Assembly (NCBI GenBank): GCA_900551675.1
Contig: URXH01000016.1
Coordinates: 1-27,359, forward strand
Reading direction: 5' to 3'
Source: an uncultured bacterium
GTDB lineage: Bacteria; Cyanobacteriota; Vampirovibrionia; Gastranaerophilales; Gastranaerophilaceae
DNA length: 27,359 nt
The translations under genes and the position numbers were made by a program. Positions 6,088 through 13,606 of the stretch are shown piece after piece. Position 1 is the first letter of the stretch; each line of letters starts with the position of its first letter. The notes under the pieces were generated by a model. It was not told the origin of the DNA. It did not search any database and saw only the letters and a program-made list of their open reading frames with translations.

Positions 6088-6645
6088 TTATTTTAATCCT
6101 TTGAAAGGCATTCCGAGTAATTTCAACAATTCACGTGCTTCATCATCCGTTTCGGCAGTTGTAATTATTGATACGTTCATACCTTTTACTAAATCAACTT
6201 CTTCATAAGTGATTTCAGGGAATAATGCCTGTTCTTTCAAACCTAATGTATAGTTTCCTCTGCCGTCAAAACTTTTCGGTGATATACCTCTGAAGTCGCG
6301 GATACGCGGAAGAACTACACAGATAAGTTTTTGTAAGAAGTCATACATTCTTTCACCGCGCAATGTAACCATTGCACCAACCGGCATTCCTTCTCTTAAC
6401 TTATATGATGCGATTGATTTTTTAGCTTTTGTAACTACGCATTTTTGACCTGCAATTTTGGTCAATTGGGCTTCTATAGCTTCTGCGATTTTTGAGTTGT
6501 GAGAAGCTTCGCCGACACCCATATTCAAAACGATTTTATGAAGTTTTGGGATCTGGTTAACATTTTTATAGCCGAATTTTTCCTTTAATGCAGGAATTAC
6601 TTCTTCTTGATATTTCGCTTTTAAATTTCTGGTTTTAGTTGTCAT
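6088..6645 (-). CDS. rplE: 50S ribosomal protein L5
   Basis: L5 binds 5S rRNA in the central protuberance. The 185-residue protein shows IPKLHKIVLNMGVGEA, GQKCVVTKAKKSIASYKLREGMPVGAMVTLRG, the VVLPRIRDFRGIS loop and GRGNYTLGLKEQALFPEI, all typical of the family, and ends with DDEARELLKLLGMPF. The ribosome site is a weak TTAAGGAAATTAAGAAA before the ATG. It lies between rplX and rpsN in canonical order, 45 bases after rplX. Confidence 0.97.
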   Translation of the reverse strand: MTTKTRNLKAKYQEEVIPALKEKFGYKNVNQIPKLHKIVLNMGVGEASHNSKIAEAIEAQLTKIAGQKCVVTKAKKSIASYKLREGMPVGAMVTLRGERMYDFLQKLICVVLPRIRDFRGISPKSFDGRGNYTLGLKEQALFPEITYEEVDLVKGMNVSIITTAETDDEARELLKLLGMPFKGLK

Positions 6646-6690
6646 TTTCTTAATTTCCTTAATTCTGTGATACTGAAATTATAACACGAA

Positions 6691-7026
6691 TTATAATTTA
6701 GCATCTAATTGTTCACCACATTTTTTACAAACACGAACTTTTTTGCCGTCAACGACTTCGTGTTTGATCCTTGTCGGTTTTTCGCAGGCAGGGCAGATAA
6801 TCATTACATTTGAAGCGTCAACTGGTGCTTCAACTTTGATTAAGCCGCCTTGAATTCCTGCCATAGGCTGAGGTTTTTGAGCTTTGGTAGCCATATTCAA
6901 TCCTTCAACCGTAACAGTTCCTTCAGCAACGTTAACTTTTTTAATGTTACCTGATTTACCTTTATCTTTGCCTGCAATAATCATTACTCTGTCAGTATTT
7001 TTTACATGCAATTTTTTCTTTGTCAT
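6691..7026 (-). CDS. rplX: 50S ribosomal protein L24 with a C-terminal zinc ribbon
   Basis: L24 initiates large subunit assembly. The KOW segment RVMIIAGKDKGKSGNIKKV is at about residues 13-31, followed by EGLNMATKAQKPQ. The C-terminal part has C78xxC81 (CPACEKPTR) and C100xxC103 (CKKCGEQLD), a four-cysteine ribbon found in a subset of bacterial L24 proteins. Together with the zinc-type S14, this means the cell uses at least two zinc ribosomal proteins. The AAAAGGAATACAAAA ribosome site supports the start. Confidence 0.97.
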   Translation of the reverse strand: MTKKKLHVKNTDRVMIIAGKDKGKSGNIKKVNVAEGTVTVEGLNMATKAQKPQPMAGIQGGLIKVEAPVDASNVMIICPACEKPTRIKHEVVDGKKVRVCKKCGEQLDAKL

Positions 7027-7065
7027 TTTTGTATTCCTTTTGTTGTTTTAATGAGGATTTTAAAT

Positions 7066-7159
7066 CTTGTTCGCTCGCGTTTAGCAGGTCTGCGGTTGAA
7101 TACTCCATAAATTTTATTTATTCCGTATTCAAGCCTCCGCCTTCTGCTCGCTCACGCTA
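7066..7159 (-). repeat. Palindromic element (family D) at the rplN stop codon
   Basis: The minus strand reads TAGCGTGAGCGAGCAGAAGG from the rplN stop, then a hairpin TTGAATAC..ATAAAT-TTT-ATTTAT..GTATTCAA (7095-7131), then CAGACCTGCTAAACGCGAG. Its two ends resemble those of the element at 9401-9478 after rplV. It fills most of the rplN-rplX gap. Confidence 0.5.
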
Positions 7160-7525
7160 AATAACTTCCGGAGCCAAAGAAACTATTTTCATATATCCTT
7201 TGTCTCTTAATTCACGGGCAACGGGTCCAAAAACACGTGTTCCTCTCGGATTGCCGTCTTTGTTAATTATAACTGCTGCGTTTTCATCAAATCTGATAAC
7301 AGATCCGTCTGCACGTTTGATATCAGCTTTTGTTCTGACTACAACAGCTCTAACAACTTCAGATTTTTTTACAGGCATATTCGGGTTGGCATCTTTTACT
7401 GCAGCAACGATTTCATCGCCTACTGCAGCAAATTTTTTGTTAGAACTTCCCATTACGCGAATGCATAAAAGTTCTTTTGCACCTGTATTATCTGCTACTT
7501 CTAGTCTAGTTTCTTGTTGTATCAT
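7157..7525 (-). CDS. rplN: 50S ribosomal protein L14
   Basis: L14 lies at the subunit interface. All 122 residues match the family: MIQQETRLEVADNTGAKELLCIRV, then VGDEIVAAVKDANPN, VRAVVVRTK, FDENAAVIINKDGNPRGTRVFGPVARELR and the end FMKIVSLAPEV-like KIVSLAPEVI. AAAGGAAAAGAACA precedes the start. The TAG stop is the first codon of the repeat element in the downstream gap. Canonical neighbours rpsQ and rplX. Confidence 0.97.
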   Translation of the reverse strand: MIQQETRLEVADNTGAKELLCIRVMGSSNKKFAAVGDEIVAAVKDANPNMPVKKSEVVRAVVVRTKADIKRADGSVIRFDENAAVIINKDGNPRGTRVFGPVARELRDKGYMKIVSLAPEVI

Positions 7526-7624
7526 TGTTCTTTTCCTTTATTTTTAAAGAATGTTTTACTTATTCGACAGCGCATTATTTTATATAATGATGTCTGTATG
7601 CTGACCGAAACAAAGTTCCGGAGG

Positions 7625-7643
7625 TCCTGAAACAAGTTCAGGA
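7625..7643. repeat. Family A hairpin (TCCTGAA-ACAAG-TTCAGGA)
   Basis: A perfect 7-bp stem with the invariant ACAAG loop, in the rpsQ-rplN gap. Compared with 10180 the C-G pair is replaced by T-A on both arms. A partial copy, GACCGAAACAAAGTTCCGG, lies just before it (about 7603-7621). Confidence 0.65.
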
Positions 7644-7679
7644 CACGTTACTTCTAAATTCGCTGACGCTTATTAAGAA

Positions 7680-7925
7680 TTAACGTGCTTTCTCAACTAC
7701 TTCAGCAAGTTTCCAGCGTTTGCCGCCTGAAATAGGCCTTGATTCAACGATTCTTACAATATCGCCTTCATTGCAAACATTGCCTTCATCATGTGCTTTG
7801 TAGTTTTTATTTGATTCTATGATTTTTTTGTATTTCGGGTGTGGTTCGTAATCTGCGACTTTTACAACAATTGTTTTGTCCATTTTATTACTTATTACAA
7901 CACCTTGTTTTTCTTTTTTAGGCAT
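7680..7925 (-). CDS. rpsQ: 30S ribosomal protein S17
   Basis: S17 is a primary 16S rRNA binder of the small subunit. The 81-residue OB-fold protein has the family signature VVISNKMDKTIVVKVADYEPHPKYKKIIESNKNY split over residues 9-42, then KAHDEGN, CNEGDIVRIVESRPISGGKRWKLAEVVEKA. A strong AAAGGAGAAAAAACAAA lies before the ATG. It is 28 bases downstream of rpmC, so probably translationally close-coupled; the following gap to rplN is 154 bases with hairpin repeats. Confidence 0.97.
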   Translation of the reverse strand: MPKKEKQGVVISNKMDKTIVVKVADYEPHPKYKKIIESNKNYKAHDEGNVCNEGDIVRIVESRPISGGKRWKLAEVVEKAR

Positions 7926-7953
7926 TTTGTTTTTTCTCCTTTGAAAGCTTCCG

Positions 7954-8151
7954 CTATACAGCAGCGCTTCCTTTTTCTTTTATAACAGTTTTTGCTTGTG
8001 CTATAAGTCTTTTTGTTTTGGAAATCAATGCTGTGTTTTCCAATTTATGAGTGGAAAGCTGTAATTTGTAGTTAAACAAATCTTTTTTCCAGTCAACTAT
8101 TGCACTTTGCAGCTCTTCAACTGATTTTTCGCGCATTTCATTTAGTTTCAT
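7954..8151 (-). CDS. rpmC: 50S ribosomal protein L29
   Basis: L29 surrounds the peptide exit tunnel and contributes to the trigger factor and SRP docking site. The 65-residue all-helical protein has MKLNEMREKSVEELQ at the start, LFNYKLQLSTHKLENTALI in the middle and a lysine-rich end. The ribosome site is ATAAGGAAATAAAACG. It lies 29 bases after rplP and 28 before rpsQ, the tightest part of the operon and free of repeats. Confidence 0.96.
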   Translation of the reverse strand: MKLNEMREKSVEELQSAIVDWKKDLFNYKLQLSTHKLENTALISKTKRLIAQAKTVIKEKGSAAV

Positions 8152-8180
8152 CGTTTTATTTCCTTATAGTTTTAAGCATT

Positions 8181-8600
8181 TTATGCTTCTAACTTAGCTT
8201 TTTCTACTACTTTAACTTTGATTGGCAGTTTTTGAGCAGCTAATTCTAATGCGTGAACTGCAACACTTCTGTCGAAGTAATCAAGTTCAAAAAGAATTCT
8301 GTTCGGTTTAACAACTGCTACCCAGTATTCCAAATTACCTTTACCTGATCCCATACGAGTTTCAGCAGGTTTTGCAGTAATCGGTTTATCAGGGAATATT
8401 TTAATCCAAACGTTACCGCCACGTTTGATTTCACGAGTCATTGCACGACGTGCAGCCTCGATTTGTCTGCTGGTTATCCAGCCGGGTTCAACAGCTTGAA
8501 GTGCATATCCGCCAAATTCCAGTTGTGTTCCTCTGGTTTCTGTGCCTTTCATTCTGCCTTTCATCATTTTGCGGTATTTAGTTTTTTTAGGCTGTAACAT
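8181..8600 (-). CDS. rplP: 50S ribosomal protein L16
   Basis: L16 helps position the A-site tRNA. The 139-residue protein begins MLQPKKTKYRKMMKGRMKGTETRG and carries GGYALQAVEPGWITSRQIEAARRAMTRE (in two parts), GGNVWIKIFPDKPITAKPAETRMGSGKG and a VAVVKPNRILFELD segment, all diagnostic. A CAGGAGTAAAATAAAA site precedes the ATG. Standard position between rpsC and rpmC with a 38-base gap on the upstream side. Confidence 0.97.
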   Translation of the reverse strand: MLQPKKTKYRKMMKGRMKGTETRGTQLEFGGYALQAVEPGWITSRQIEAARRAMTREIKRGGNVWIKIFPDKPITAKPAETRMGSGKGNLEYWVAVVKPNRILFELDYFDRSVAVHALELAAQKLPIKVKVVEKAKLEA

Positions 8601-8638
8601 TTTTATTTTACTCCTGTTATATTTTCTTTACTTTATTT

Positions 8639-9370
8639 TTATTCGGCAGTTTCTGTTGAAATTCTGCGTCTTGGACGTCTTGCGCCTTTGTCAGAACCTT
8701 CTTTGCCGTTTTTTGCTTTAATGTTCTGGTCTGCTTTTTCACCGGGCATTAAGTTGCCTTTGAAAATCCATACCTTAACACCGATTTTACCCATAATAGT
8801 ATCTGCTTCGGTGAATCCGTAATCAACATCAGCACGAAGTGTTTGAAGAGGAATTCTTCCTTCTTTAGCCCATTCTGAACGTGCGATTTCAGCTCCGCCC
8901 AAACGTCCTGATACCATTACTTTTATACCTTGAGCGCCTGCTCTCATTGTGCGCTGCATTGCCTGTTTCATTGCACGTCTGAAAGCAACACGTTTTTCTA
9001 ACTGCTGGGCGATTGCTTCTGCTACAAGCTGTGCATCTGCATCGATTCTTGCAACTTCCACAACATTAATAATTACAGGTTTGCCGATATATTTTGAAAC
9101 TTCTTTTTTCAAATCGTCAATGCCCTGACCGCCTCTGCCGACTACTATGCCGGGTTTTGCTGTTACTACTGTTACTGTTATGTTTTGGGCCTTTCTTGCA
9201 ATTAAAATTTTAGAAATGCCTGCCGCATATAGTTTTTTCTTAATAAATTTTCTAATTCTAGCATCTTCTGCTACAAATGCGCCATAATCCTTAACCTTTG
9301 CAAACCATGTGCTTACCCAGGGCTGGATTATACCGATTCTAAATCCTTTTGGATGTGTTTTTTGTCCCAT
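8639..9370 (-). CDS. rpsC: 30S ribosomal protein S3
   Basis: S3 forms part of the mRNA entry channel. The 243-residue protein has MGQKTHPKGFRIGI at its start, a KH type II domain with the GxxG-type loop in VVGRGGQGIDDLKKEV around residues 74-90, the ARIDADAQLVAEAIAQQLEKRVAFRRAMKQA helix (in parts), GIKVMVSGRLGGAEIAR and TIMGKIGVKVWIFKGN. The basic tail RRPRRRISTETAE is somewhat extended. AAAGGTAAATAAA precedes the start. Canonical neighbours rplV and rplP. Confidence 0.97.
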   Translation of the reverse strand: MGQKTHPKGFRIGIIQPWVSTWFAKVKDYGAFVAEDARIRKFIKKKLYAAGISKILIARKAQNITVTVVTAKPGIVVGRGGQGIDDLKKEVSKYIGKPVIINVVEVARIDADAQLVAEAIAQQLEKRVAFRRAMKQAMQRTMRAGAQGIKVMVSGRLGGAEIARSEWAKEGRIPLQTLRADVDYGFTEADTIMGKIGVKVWIFKGNLMPGEKADQNIKAKNGKEGSDKGARRPRRRISTETAE

Positions 9371-9400
9371 TTTATTTACCTTTATCTTTTACATTTACGT

Positions 9401-9478
9401 CTTGCTCACTCGCTTTTAACGGGTCTGTCGTTGCGGCTTTCGCGCACACCGTACGCCCTCAGCTAGTTCGCGCTACTA
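9401..9478 (-). repeat. Palindromic element (family D) at the rplV stop codon
   Basis: From the stop the minus strand reads TAGTAGCGCGAACTAGCTG and later CAGACCCGTTAAAAGCGAG. Both ends resemble the element after rplN (7066-7159), while the centre differs (GCGCGAAAGCCGC instead of the AT-rich hairpin). Confidence 0.45.
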
Positions 9479-9820
9479 TTTTTTAACAGTGATATCGCTC
9501 ACTTTTAATGTTAAATGAGAAGTGCGTTTTAGTCTTTTGTACATACGACCTTGCGCTCTTGTTCTTGCTCTTTTGTATGTAACGCTTTCATCTGCAAAGA
9601 TTTCAGAAACCTTTAAAGATTCTGCACCTATGCCGTATTTTTCCTGTGCATTTGCAACAGCGGCTTTCAAGTTCTTTTCAACCACTCTTGCTGCAAAATA
9701 AGGCATAAAACGTAACATATCTTGAGCTTCAACGACAGATTTTCCTCTGACTTCGTTGATTACTCTGCGAAGTTTTCTGGCTGTCATTTTAATATCTGTT
9801 TGTCTTGCTTTAGCTTCCAT
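9476..9820 (-). CDS. rplV: 50S ribosomal protein L22
   Basis: L22 lines the peptide exit tunnel with its long hairpin. The 114-residue protein shows MEAKARQTDIKMTARKLRRVINEVRGKSV, the AAVANAQEKYGI helix, and the hairpin and tail region YKRARTRAQGRMYKRLKRTSHLTLKVSD characteristic of the family. GAAGGAAAATAAAAA precedes the ATG. It lies 36 bases after rpsS. Its TAG stop coincides with the first bases of a palindromic element. Confidence 0.97.
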   Translation of the reverse strand: MEAKARQTDIKMTARKLRRVINEVRGKSVVEAQDMLRFMPYFAARVVEKNLKAAVANAQEKYGIGAESLKVSEIFADESVTYKRARTRAQGRMYKRLKRTSHLTLKVSDITVKK

Positions 9821-9856
9821 TTTTTATTTTCCTTCTAACTTTGTTGTGCTTTGCAC

Positions 9857-10138
9857 TTATTTTCTTTTAGCAGTCTTATCAGAACCTGCGTGTCCTTTAA
9901 ACAATCTTGTAGGTGCAAACTCGCCTAATTTGTGTCCGATCATCTGTTCTGTTACATATACGGGAACGTGAGTTTTTCCGTTGTGAACAGCAATTGTATG
10001 TCCTAACATATCAGGTACAATCATAGATGCTCTGGACCAGGTTTTAATTACTTTATGCTCAGAGTTTGCATTCATCTTTGAAATTTTGTTTTGTAGAGCT
10101 TCTTCTACGTATGGACCTTTTTTTAATGAACGTGCCAT
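9857..10138 (-). CDS. rpsS: 30S ribosomal protein S19
   Basis: S19 is in the head of the small subunit near the decoding-site bridge. The start at 10138 (MARSLKKGPYVEEAL, 93 residues) is preceded by AAAAGGAGAATAAATTA and agrees with the family; the frame stays open to 10219 but that part is an untranslated gap holding a family A hairpin. Signatures KTWSRASMIVPDMLGHTIAVHNGK and MIGHKLGEFAPTR are clear. Confidence 0.97.
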   Translation of the reverse strand: MARSLKKGPYVEEALQNKISKMNANSEHKVIKTWSRASMIVPDMLGHTIAVHNGKTHVPVYVTEQMIGHKLGEFAPTRLFKGHAGSDKTAKRK

Positions 10139-10179
10139 TAATTTATTCTCCTTTTGTATTTGTTTTTTCGGTTGTGAGA

Positions 10180-10198
10180 TCCCGAAACAAGTTCGGGA
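10180..10198. repeat. Family A hairpin (TCCCGAA-ACAAG-TTCGGGA)
   Basis: A perfect 7-bp stem in the rplB-rpsS gap, with GAGA on its left side as in other copies. It is followed by a second imperfect palindrome, CCGTAATACTCACTTACG..CTAACGG (about 10206-10235), that reaches almost to the rplB stop. Confidence 0.65.
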
Positions 10199-10240
10199 TA
10201 ACATATCCGTAATACTCACTTACGTTCGCTAACGGTTATG

Positions 10241-11068
10241 TTATTTTTTTCTTCTTCTAACGATTAATTTGTCAGAAGCTTTTCCTGCTTTTCTGGTCTT
10301 ATGACCAAGAGCCGGTTTACCCCAAGGTGTTTTCGGGTGTCCGCCGGGGCCTGTTTTACCTTCACCACCACCGTGAGGGTGATCGCATGGGTTCATTGTA
10401 ACACCGCGTACCGTAGGTCTGATGCCTAAGTAACGTTTTCTGCCGGCTTTACCGATAGACAGGTTTTTGAATTCTGCATTGCCTAATGTACCGATTGTTG
10501 CCATGCATTCTTTTCTTACCATTCTCATTTCTGATGATGGAAGTTTTATTGTTACGTAATTGCCTTCTTTAGCCATTACCTGAGCTGCATTACCTGCAGA
10601 TCTAACCATAACGCCGCCGCGTCCGGGGGTAAGTTCAATGTTGTGAACTATTGTACCTAACGGGATTAATTCAAGCGGTAAAGCGTTACCTGTCTGAACA
10701 GGTGCTTCCGGACCTGAAACAATTACATCGCCTACGTTTAATCCTTCCGGTGTTAAGATATATCTTTTTTCACCGTCTGCGTAATATACTAGAGATATTC
10801 TGACGTTTCTGTTCGGATCATATTCAATAGTTTTTACTGTTGCAGGTACGCCGAATTTTTCACGTTTGAAGTCAATTATACGATAAGTCCTTTTTACACC
10901 TCCGCCTTTATGACGGCATGTAATTCTTCCTGTATTATTTCTTCCTGCTGTTTTTTTCAATGATTTTAACAATGATTTTTCAGGAGTTGTGCAGGTGATT
11001 TCTTGATAATCACTTTTTGTCATCCCTCTTTGGCCTGGAGATGTAGGGTTTATTTTTCTGATTGCCAT
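10241..11068 (-). CDS. rplB: 50S ribosomal protein L2
   Basis: L2 is a core large-subunit protein needed for subunit association and peptidyl transferase structure. The 275-residue protein has the conserved GRNNTGRITCRHKGGG near residue 42, IEYDPNRNVRISLVYY, TPGRGGVMVRSAGNAAQVMAKEG, the MNPCDHPHGGGEG histidine motif with RGVT just before it, and GHKTRKAGKASDKLIVRRRKK at the end. AAAGGAGAAAAATAAAA precedes the ATG. Upstream lies a 237-base gap, downstream 102 bases; both hold palindromes. Confidence 0.98.
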   Translation of the reverse strand: MAIRKINPTSPGQRGMTKSDYQEITCTTPEKSLLKSLKKTAGRNNTGRITCRHKGGGVKRTYRIIDFKREKFGVPATVKTIEYDPNRNVRISLVYYADGEKRYILTPEGLNVGDVIVSGPEAPVQTGNALPLELIPLGTIVHNIELTPGRGGVMVRSAGNAAQVMAKEGNYVTIKLPSSEMRMVRKECMATIGTLGNAEFKNLSIGKAGRKRYLGIRPTVRGVTMNPCDHPHGGGEGKTGPGGHPKTPWGKPALGHKTRKAGKASDKLIVRRRKK

Positions 11069-11305
11069 TTTTATTTTTCTCCTTTATTGGCTTTGTACTT
11101 TTTCTGGGACTTATGCCTTCCGCCCCTTTTTATTATCTTGGATTATTGGCAACTTGAAATTTTTCATTCCACTACATAAATTTTTTAAATTTATTCCGTT
11201 TCATCAAATTTCTCATTGAGATGTGCTGGGTTCGCTTTCCTCTCGTTTGCATTCAATCTATGCTCACTCAGGCGCTCACACGGCTGGCTCACTAGCCAAA
11301 ATCCG
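11069..11305. other. Non-coding gap between rplW and rplB with palindromes
   Basis: No supported ORF. It holds a hairpin ATAAATTT-TTT-AAATTTAT (11176-11194) flanked by CATTCC and TTCCG, and a GC-richer stretch next to the rplW stop in which GTGAGC occurs three times on the minus strand (about 11258-11296). The former resembles palindromes at 7109 and 13337. Confidence 0.45.
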
Positions 11306-11614
11306 TTATGCTCCGATTAATTCTTCAATCGGATCGCCTTCGATTGTTACGATGGCTTTTTTAGAAGAATCTGTTCTTCCGAATTTATATCCCATTCTTT
11401 TTTCGTGAGACGGCATATAAACTGTTCTTACTTTTTTAACCTTTCTTCCAGGGAAAGCCAATTCTACAGCCTGAGCAATTTCAACTTTTGTTGCGTCTTT
11501 TACGACTTCAAAAGTATACTGTCCCATAGATGTAGCACCTACTGACTTTTCTGTGATTATAGGTTTTTTAATTACATCATATAATTTTTCTGTATTTGTT
11601 CTTGCTTTACTCAT
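11306..11614 (-). CDS. rplW: 50S ribosomal protein L23
   Basis: L23 lies at the tunnel exit and docks trigger factor and SRP. The 102-residue protein has LYDVIKKPIITEKSV near the start, GQYTFEVVKDATKVEIAQAVE, FPGRKVKKVRTVYMPSHEKRMGYKFGR and a DSSKKAIVTIEG strand, all typical. AAAGGAAACTTACAAA precedes the ATG. Canonical neighbours rplD and rplB. Confidence 0.97.
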   Translation of the reverse strand: MSKARTNTEKLYDVIKKPIITEKSVGATSMGQYTFEVVKDATKVEIAQAVELAFPGRKVKKVRTVYMPSHEKRMGYKFGRTDSSKKAIVTIEGDPIEELIGA

Positions 11615-11649
11615 TTTGTAAGTTTCCTTTACTTTTTTCGGATTTGCGA

Positions 11650-11668
11650 TCCCGAAACGAGTTCGGGA
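11650..11668. repeat. Family A hairpin (TCCCGAA-ACGAG-TTCGGGA)
   Basis: A perfect 7-bp stem in the 88-base rplD-rplW gap, with one loop change (ACGAG for ACAAG). Next to the rplD stop follows CGGCAACGG, resembling the AACCGTT-type end seen after rplB. Confidence 0.65.
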
Positions 11669-11702
11669 CTAAGCACCAGTAAGCCTCATTCTTCGGCAAC
11701 GG

Positions 11703-12329
11703 TTAGCTTAGCTTTTCTGTTATATCTTTAACAGCAGATTCGGTAATTACAACAGAATCAGCTTCCAGTAAATCTTTTACGTTCAAGTTTGATGGTAAAA
11801 TGATTTTTACGCTCGGGATGTTTCTTGCAGAGAGTTCCAAATTTTTGTTTTCTTCTGCTTTAACATCTGCAACGATTAAAATTTTACCTGTAACTTTTAA
11901 TGATTTTAATGCGCTTACCATCAATTTTGTTTTAGGTTCAGAAATTGCTGAGAAGTCTTTTACTACAACCATTTGTTCACTTCTTGCTGACAATGCTGAT
12001 TTGATAGCTAATTGTCTTGCTTTTTGAGGCATATTGAATGCATAGCTTCTCGGTTTTGGTCCAAAGATTACGCCGCCGCCTGCGAACAATGGCGAGCGGA
12101 GAGAACCTGCTCTTGCTCTGCCTGTACCTTTTTGTTTCCAGGGTTTTTTACCGCCGCCGGATACTTCTGCTCTTGTTTTAGCGCAGGCTGAACCCTGACG
12201 TGCATTGTTTAATTGTCTTCTTAATGCTAAGTGCATTACATGAATATTAGGTTCAACACCGAATACATTTTCATTCAATGTAATTTCGCCTAATTTTTCA
12301 CCTGTTGTGCTTAATATTTCTTTTGACAT
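11703..12329 (-). CDS. rplD: 50S ribosomal protein L4
   Basis: L4 reaches into the peptide tunnel; in gamma-proteobacteria it also represses the S10 operon. The 208-residue protein has LRRQLNNARQGSACAKTRAEVSGGGKKPWKQKGTGRARAGS (in parts) forming the long loop, RSPLFAGGGVIFGPKPR and the C-terminal Rossmann-like half with NIPSVKIILPSNLNVKDLLEAD. AAAGGAAAAACAAAA precedes the start. Whether autoregulation exists in this lineage is unknown. Confidence 0.97.
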   Translation of the reverse strand: MSKEILSTTGEKLGEITLNENVFGVEPNIHVMHLALRRQLNNARQGSACAKTRAEVSGGGKKPWKQKGTGRARAGSLRSPLFAGGGVIFGPKPRSYAFNMPQKARQLAIKSALSARSEQMVVVKDFSAISEPKTKLMVSALKSLKVTGKILIVADVKAEENKNLELSARNIPSVKIILPSNLNVKDLLEADSVVITESAVKDITEKLS

Positions 12330-12642
12330 TTTTGTTTTTCCTTTATTCTTATCTTTTACTGCTTACCCCTTTCCGTTGCATCGCTCAGCTCGCGTTAAAC
12401 GTAACCGTTCACATTCAAATCGAAAAACGCGGTTTTCGATCATGAATGTTCAACTTTCAAAATGCTACGCATTTTTCATTCCTTTGCTCGCTTGGTTTTA
12501 TATGGCAAGTCAGGATTTTTTAAACTTGTTCTGTTTATAATGTACTGTTGGTGAGAGCCCTCACCCGAAATTCTAAAACTCTTTTCATTCGTTAAGAATT
12601 TCTCCCTCTCCCGCAAAGGGCGAGGGTGGGAAAGTTAAATAA
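12330..12642. other. 313-base non-coding gap between rplC and rplD, packed with palindromes
   Basis: A plus-strand ORF here is not credible. The gap contains a long hairpin ACATTCA.ATCGAAAA - TTTTCGAT..TGAATGT (12411-12449), a second hairpin AAAATGC-TAC-GCATTTT (12459-12475), and a nested family C element (12558-12630). Confidence 0.6.
12558..12630. repeat. Family C nested palindrome in the rplC-rplD gap
   Basis: Begins CCCTCACCC, contains an AT-rich inner inverted repeat GAAATTCT..AGAATTTC, then CCCTCTCCC-GCAAA-GGGCGAGGG (12604-12626) and ends GGGTGGG. It is related to 1507-1540 in the pilin leader. Confidence 0.6.
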
Positions 12643-13278
12643 TTAGTTCCACTTAGTTCTTGTCGGAACTATTGTAACTAATCTGCCTTCACAGCCCGGT
12701 ACTGAACCTTTGATTAATACTAAGCTGTTTGCGGCATCAACTTTAACTAATTTCAATTTAGTTATTGTAACTCTTTCGTTGCCCATGTTACCGGCCATTC
12801 TTTTGCCTTTGATAACACGTGAAGGAGTTGTCCCTGCACCTATTGAACCTGGTTCTCTGTGGTTTTTAGAACCGTGTCCCATAGGTCCTCTTGAAAAGTT
12901 CCATCTTTTTACTGTACCCTGGAAGCCTTTACCTATTGATTTGCCTGTAACGTCTACTTTTTCAACGTTATCAAGAACTGATAATTCAATCTTGTCGCCT
13001 ACTTTGTAATCAGACGGGTTATCAACTCTGAATTCCTGAAGGTGTCTGAAGTTTTCAAGATTATTTTTCTTAAAGTGCCCGATTTCTGCTTTAGTTAAGT
13101 GTTTTTCTTTTGCAGAAATTGTACCTACCTGAATTGCGTTGTAGCCGTCAGTTTCAACGGTTTTTACCTGAGTAACAACAATCGGATCAACTTTAATTAC
13201 GGTTACGGGAATTGCCAAACCTTGTTCGTCAAAGATCTGTGTCATTCCAAGTTTTTTACCTATTACACCTAGTGTCAT
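12643..13278 (-). CDS. rplC: 50S ribosomal protein L3
   Basis: L3 is an early assembly protein reaching the peptidyl transferase centre. The start at 13278 (MTLGVIGKKLGMTQIFDEQG) has AAAGGTAAGAAT ahead of it; a second ATG five codons upstream lacks a good site. Family features are VTVIKVDPIVVTQVKT, GKGFQGTVKRWNF, RGPMGHGSKNHREPGSIG and the loop RVIKGKRMAGNMGNERVT. It is the second gene of the S10 cluster, separated from rpsJ by over 300 bases. Confidence 0.97.
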   Translation of the reverse strand: MTLGVIGKKLGMTQIFDEQGLAIPVTVIKVDPIVVTQVKTVETDGYNAIQVGTISAKEKHLTKAEIGHFKKNNLENFRHLQEFRVDNPSDYKVGDKIELSVLDNVEKVDVTGKSIGKGFQGTVKRWNFSRGPMGHGSKNHREPGSIGAGTTPSRVIKGKRMAGNMGNERVTITKLKLVKVDAANSLVLIKGSVPGCEGRLVTIVPTRTKWN

Positions 13279-13606
13279 ATTCTTACCTTTCATTTTTCTT
13301 GGATTATTCGCGGTTCAAAACGTTTCATTCCATTTCGTAATTTTAACAAATTACTCCATTCTATCACGTTTTTCACCTGGACAAGTTTCAACCCTTGTGG
13401 TTTCACTTTTGCGAAAATCCGATTCTCTTGCGAGCGCTACGTCTTGCTAATCTTTACCTAATTTGAGGACTTACACCTCACAGCCTTTTGGGCTGTTCCG
13501 ATCTGGAGATTTTTTTATAAAGGCTGTCCCCTTATATTTTTGCCCCTGTTCGGTTGTAGTTCACATTACATGCATAATGCTTATTTAATTTTCAAAATGG
13601 TAAATA
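13279..13606. other. 328-base non-coding gap between rpsJ and rplC
   Basis: No ORF with support. Visible structures are GTAATTT-TAAC-AAATTAC (13337-13354) flanked by CATTTC and TCCATTC, TGAGG-ACTTACA-CCTCA (13464-13480), and ACAGCC-TTTTG-GGCTGT (13480-13496). It is unusually long for the rpsJ-rplC gap, and could hold leader-type regulation for rplC or simply repeats. Confidence 0.5.

Noticed and set aside
12307..12540. Plus-strand ORF between rplC and rplD
   Set aside because: Runs across palindromic repeats, has no recognisable domain and opposes the operon.
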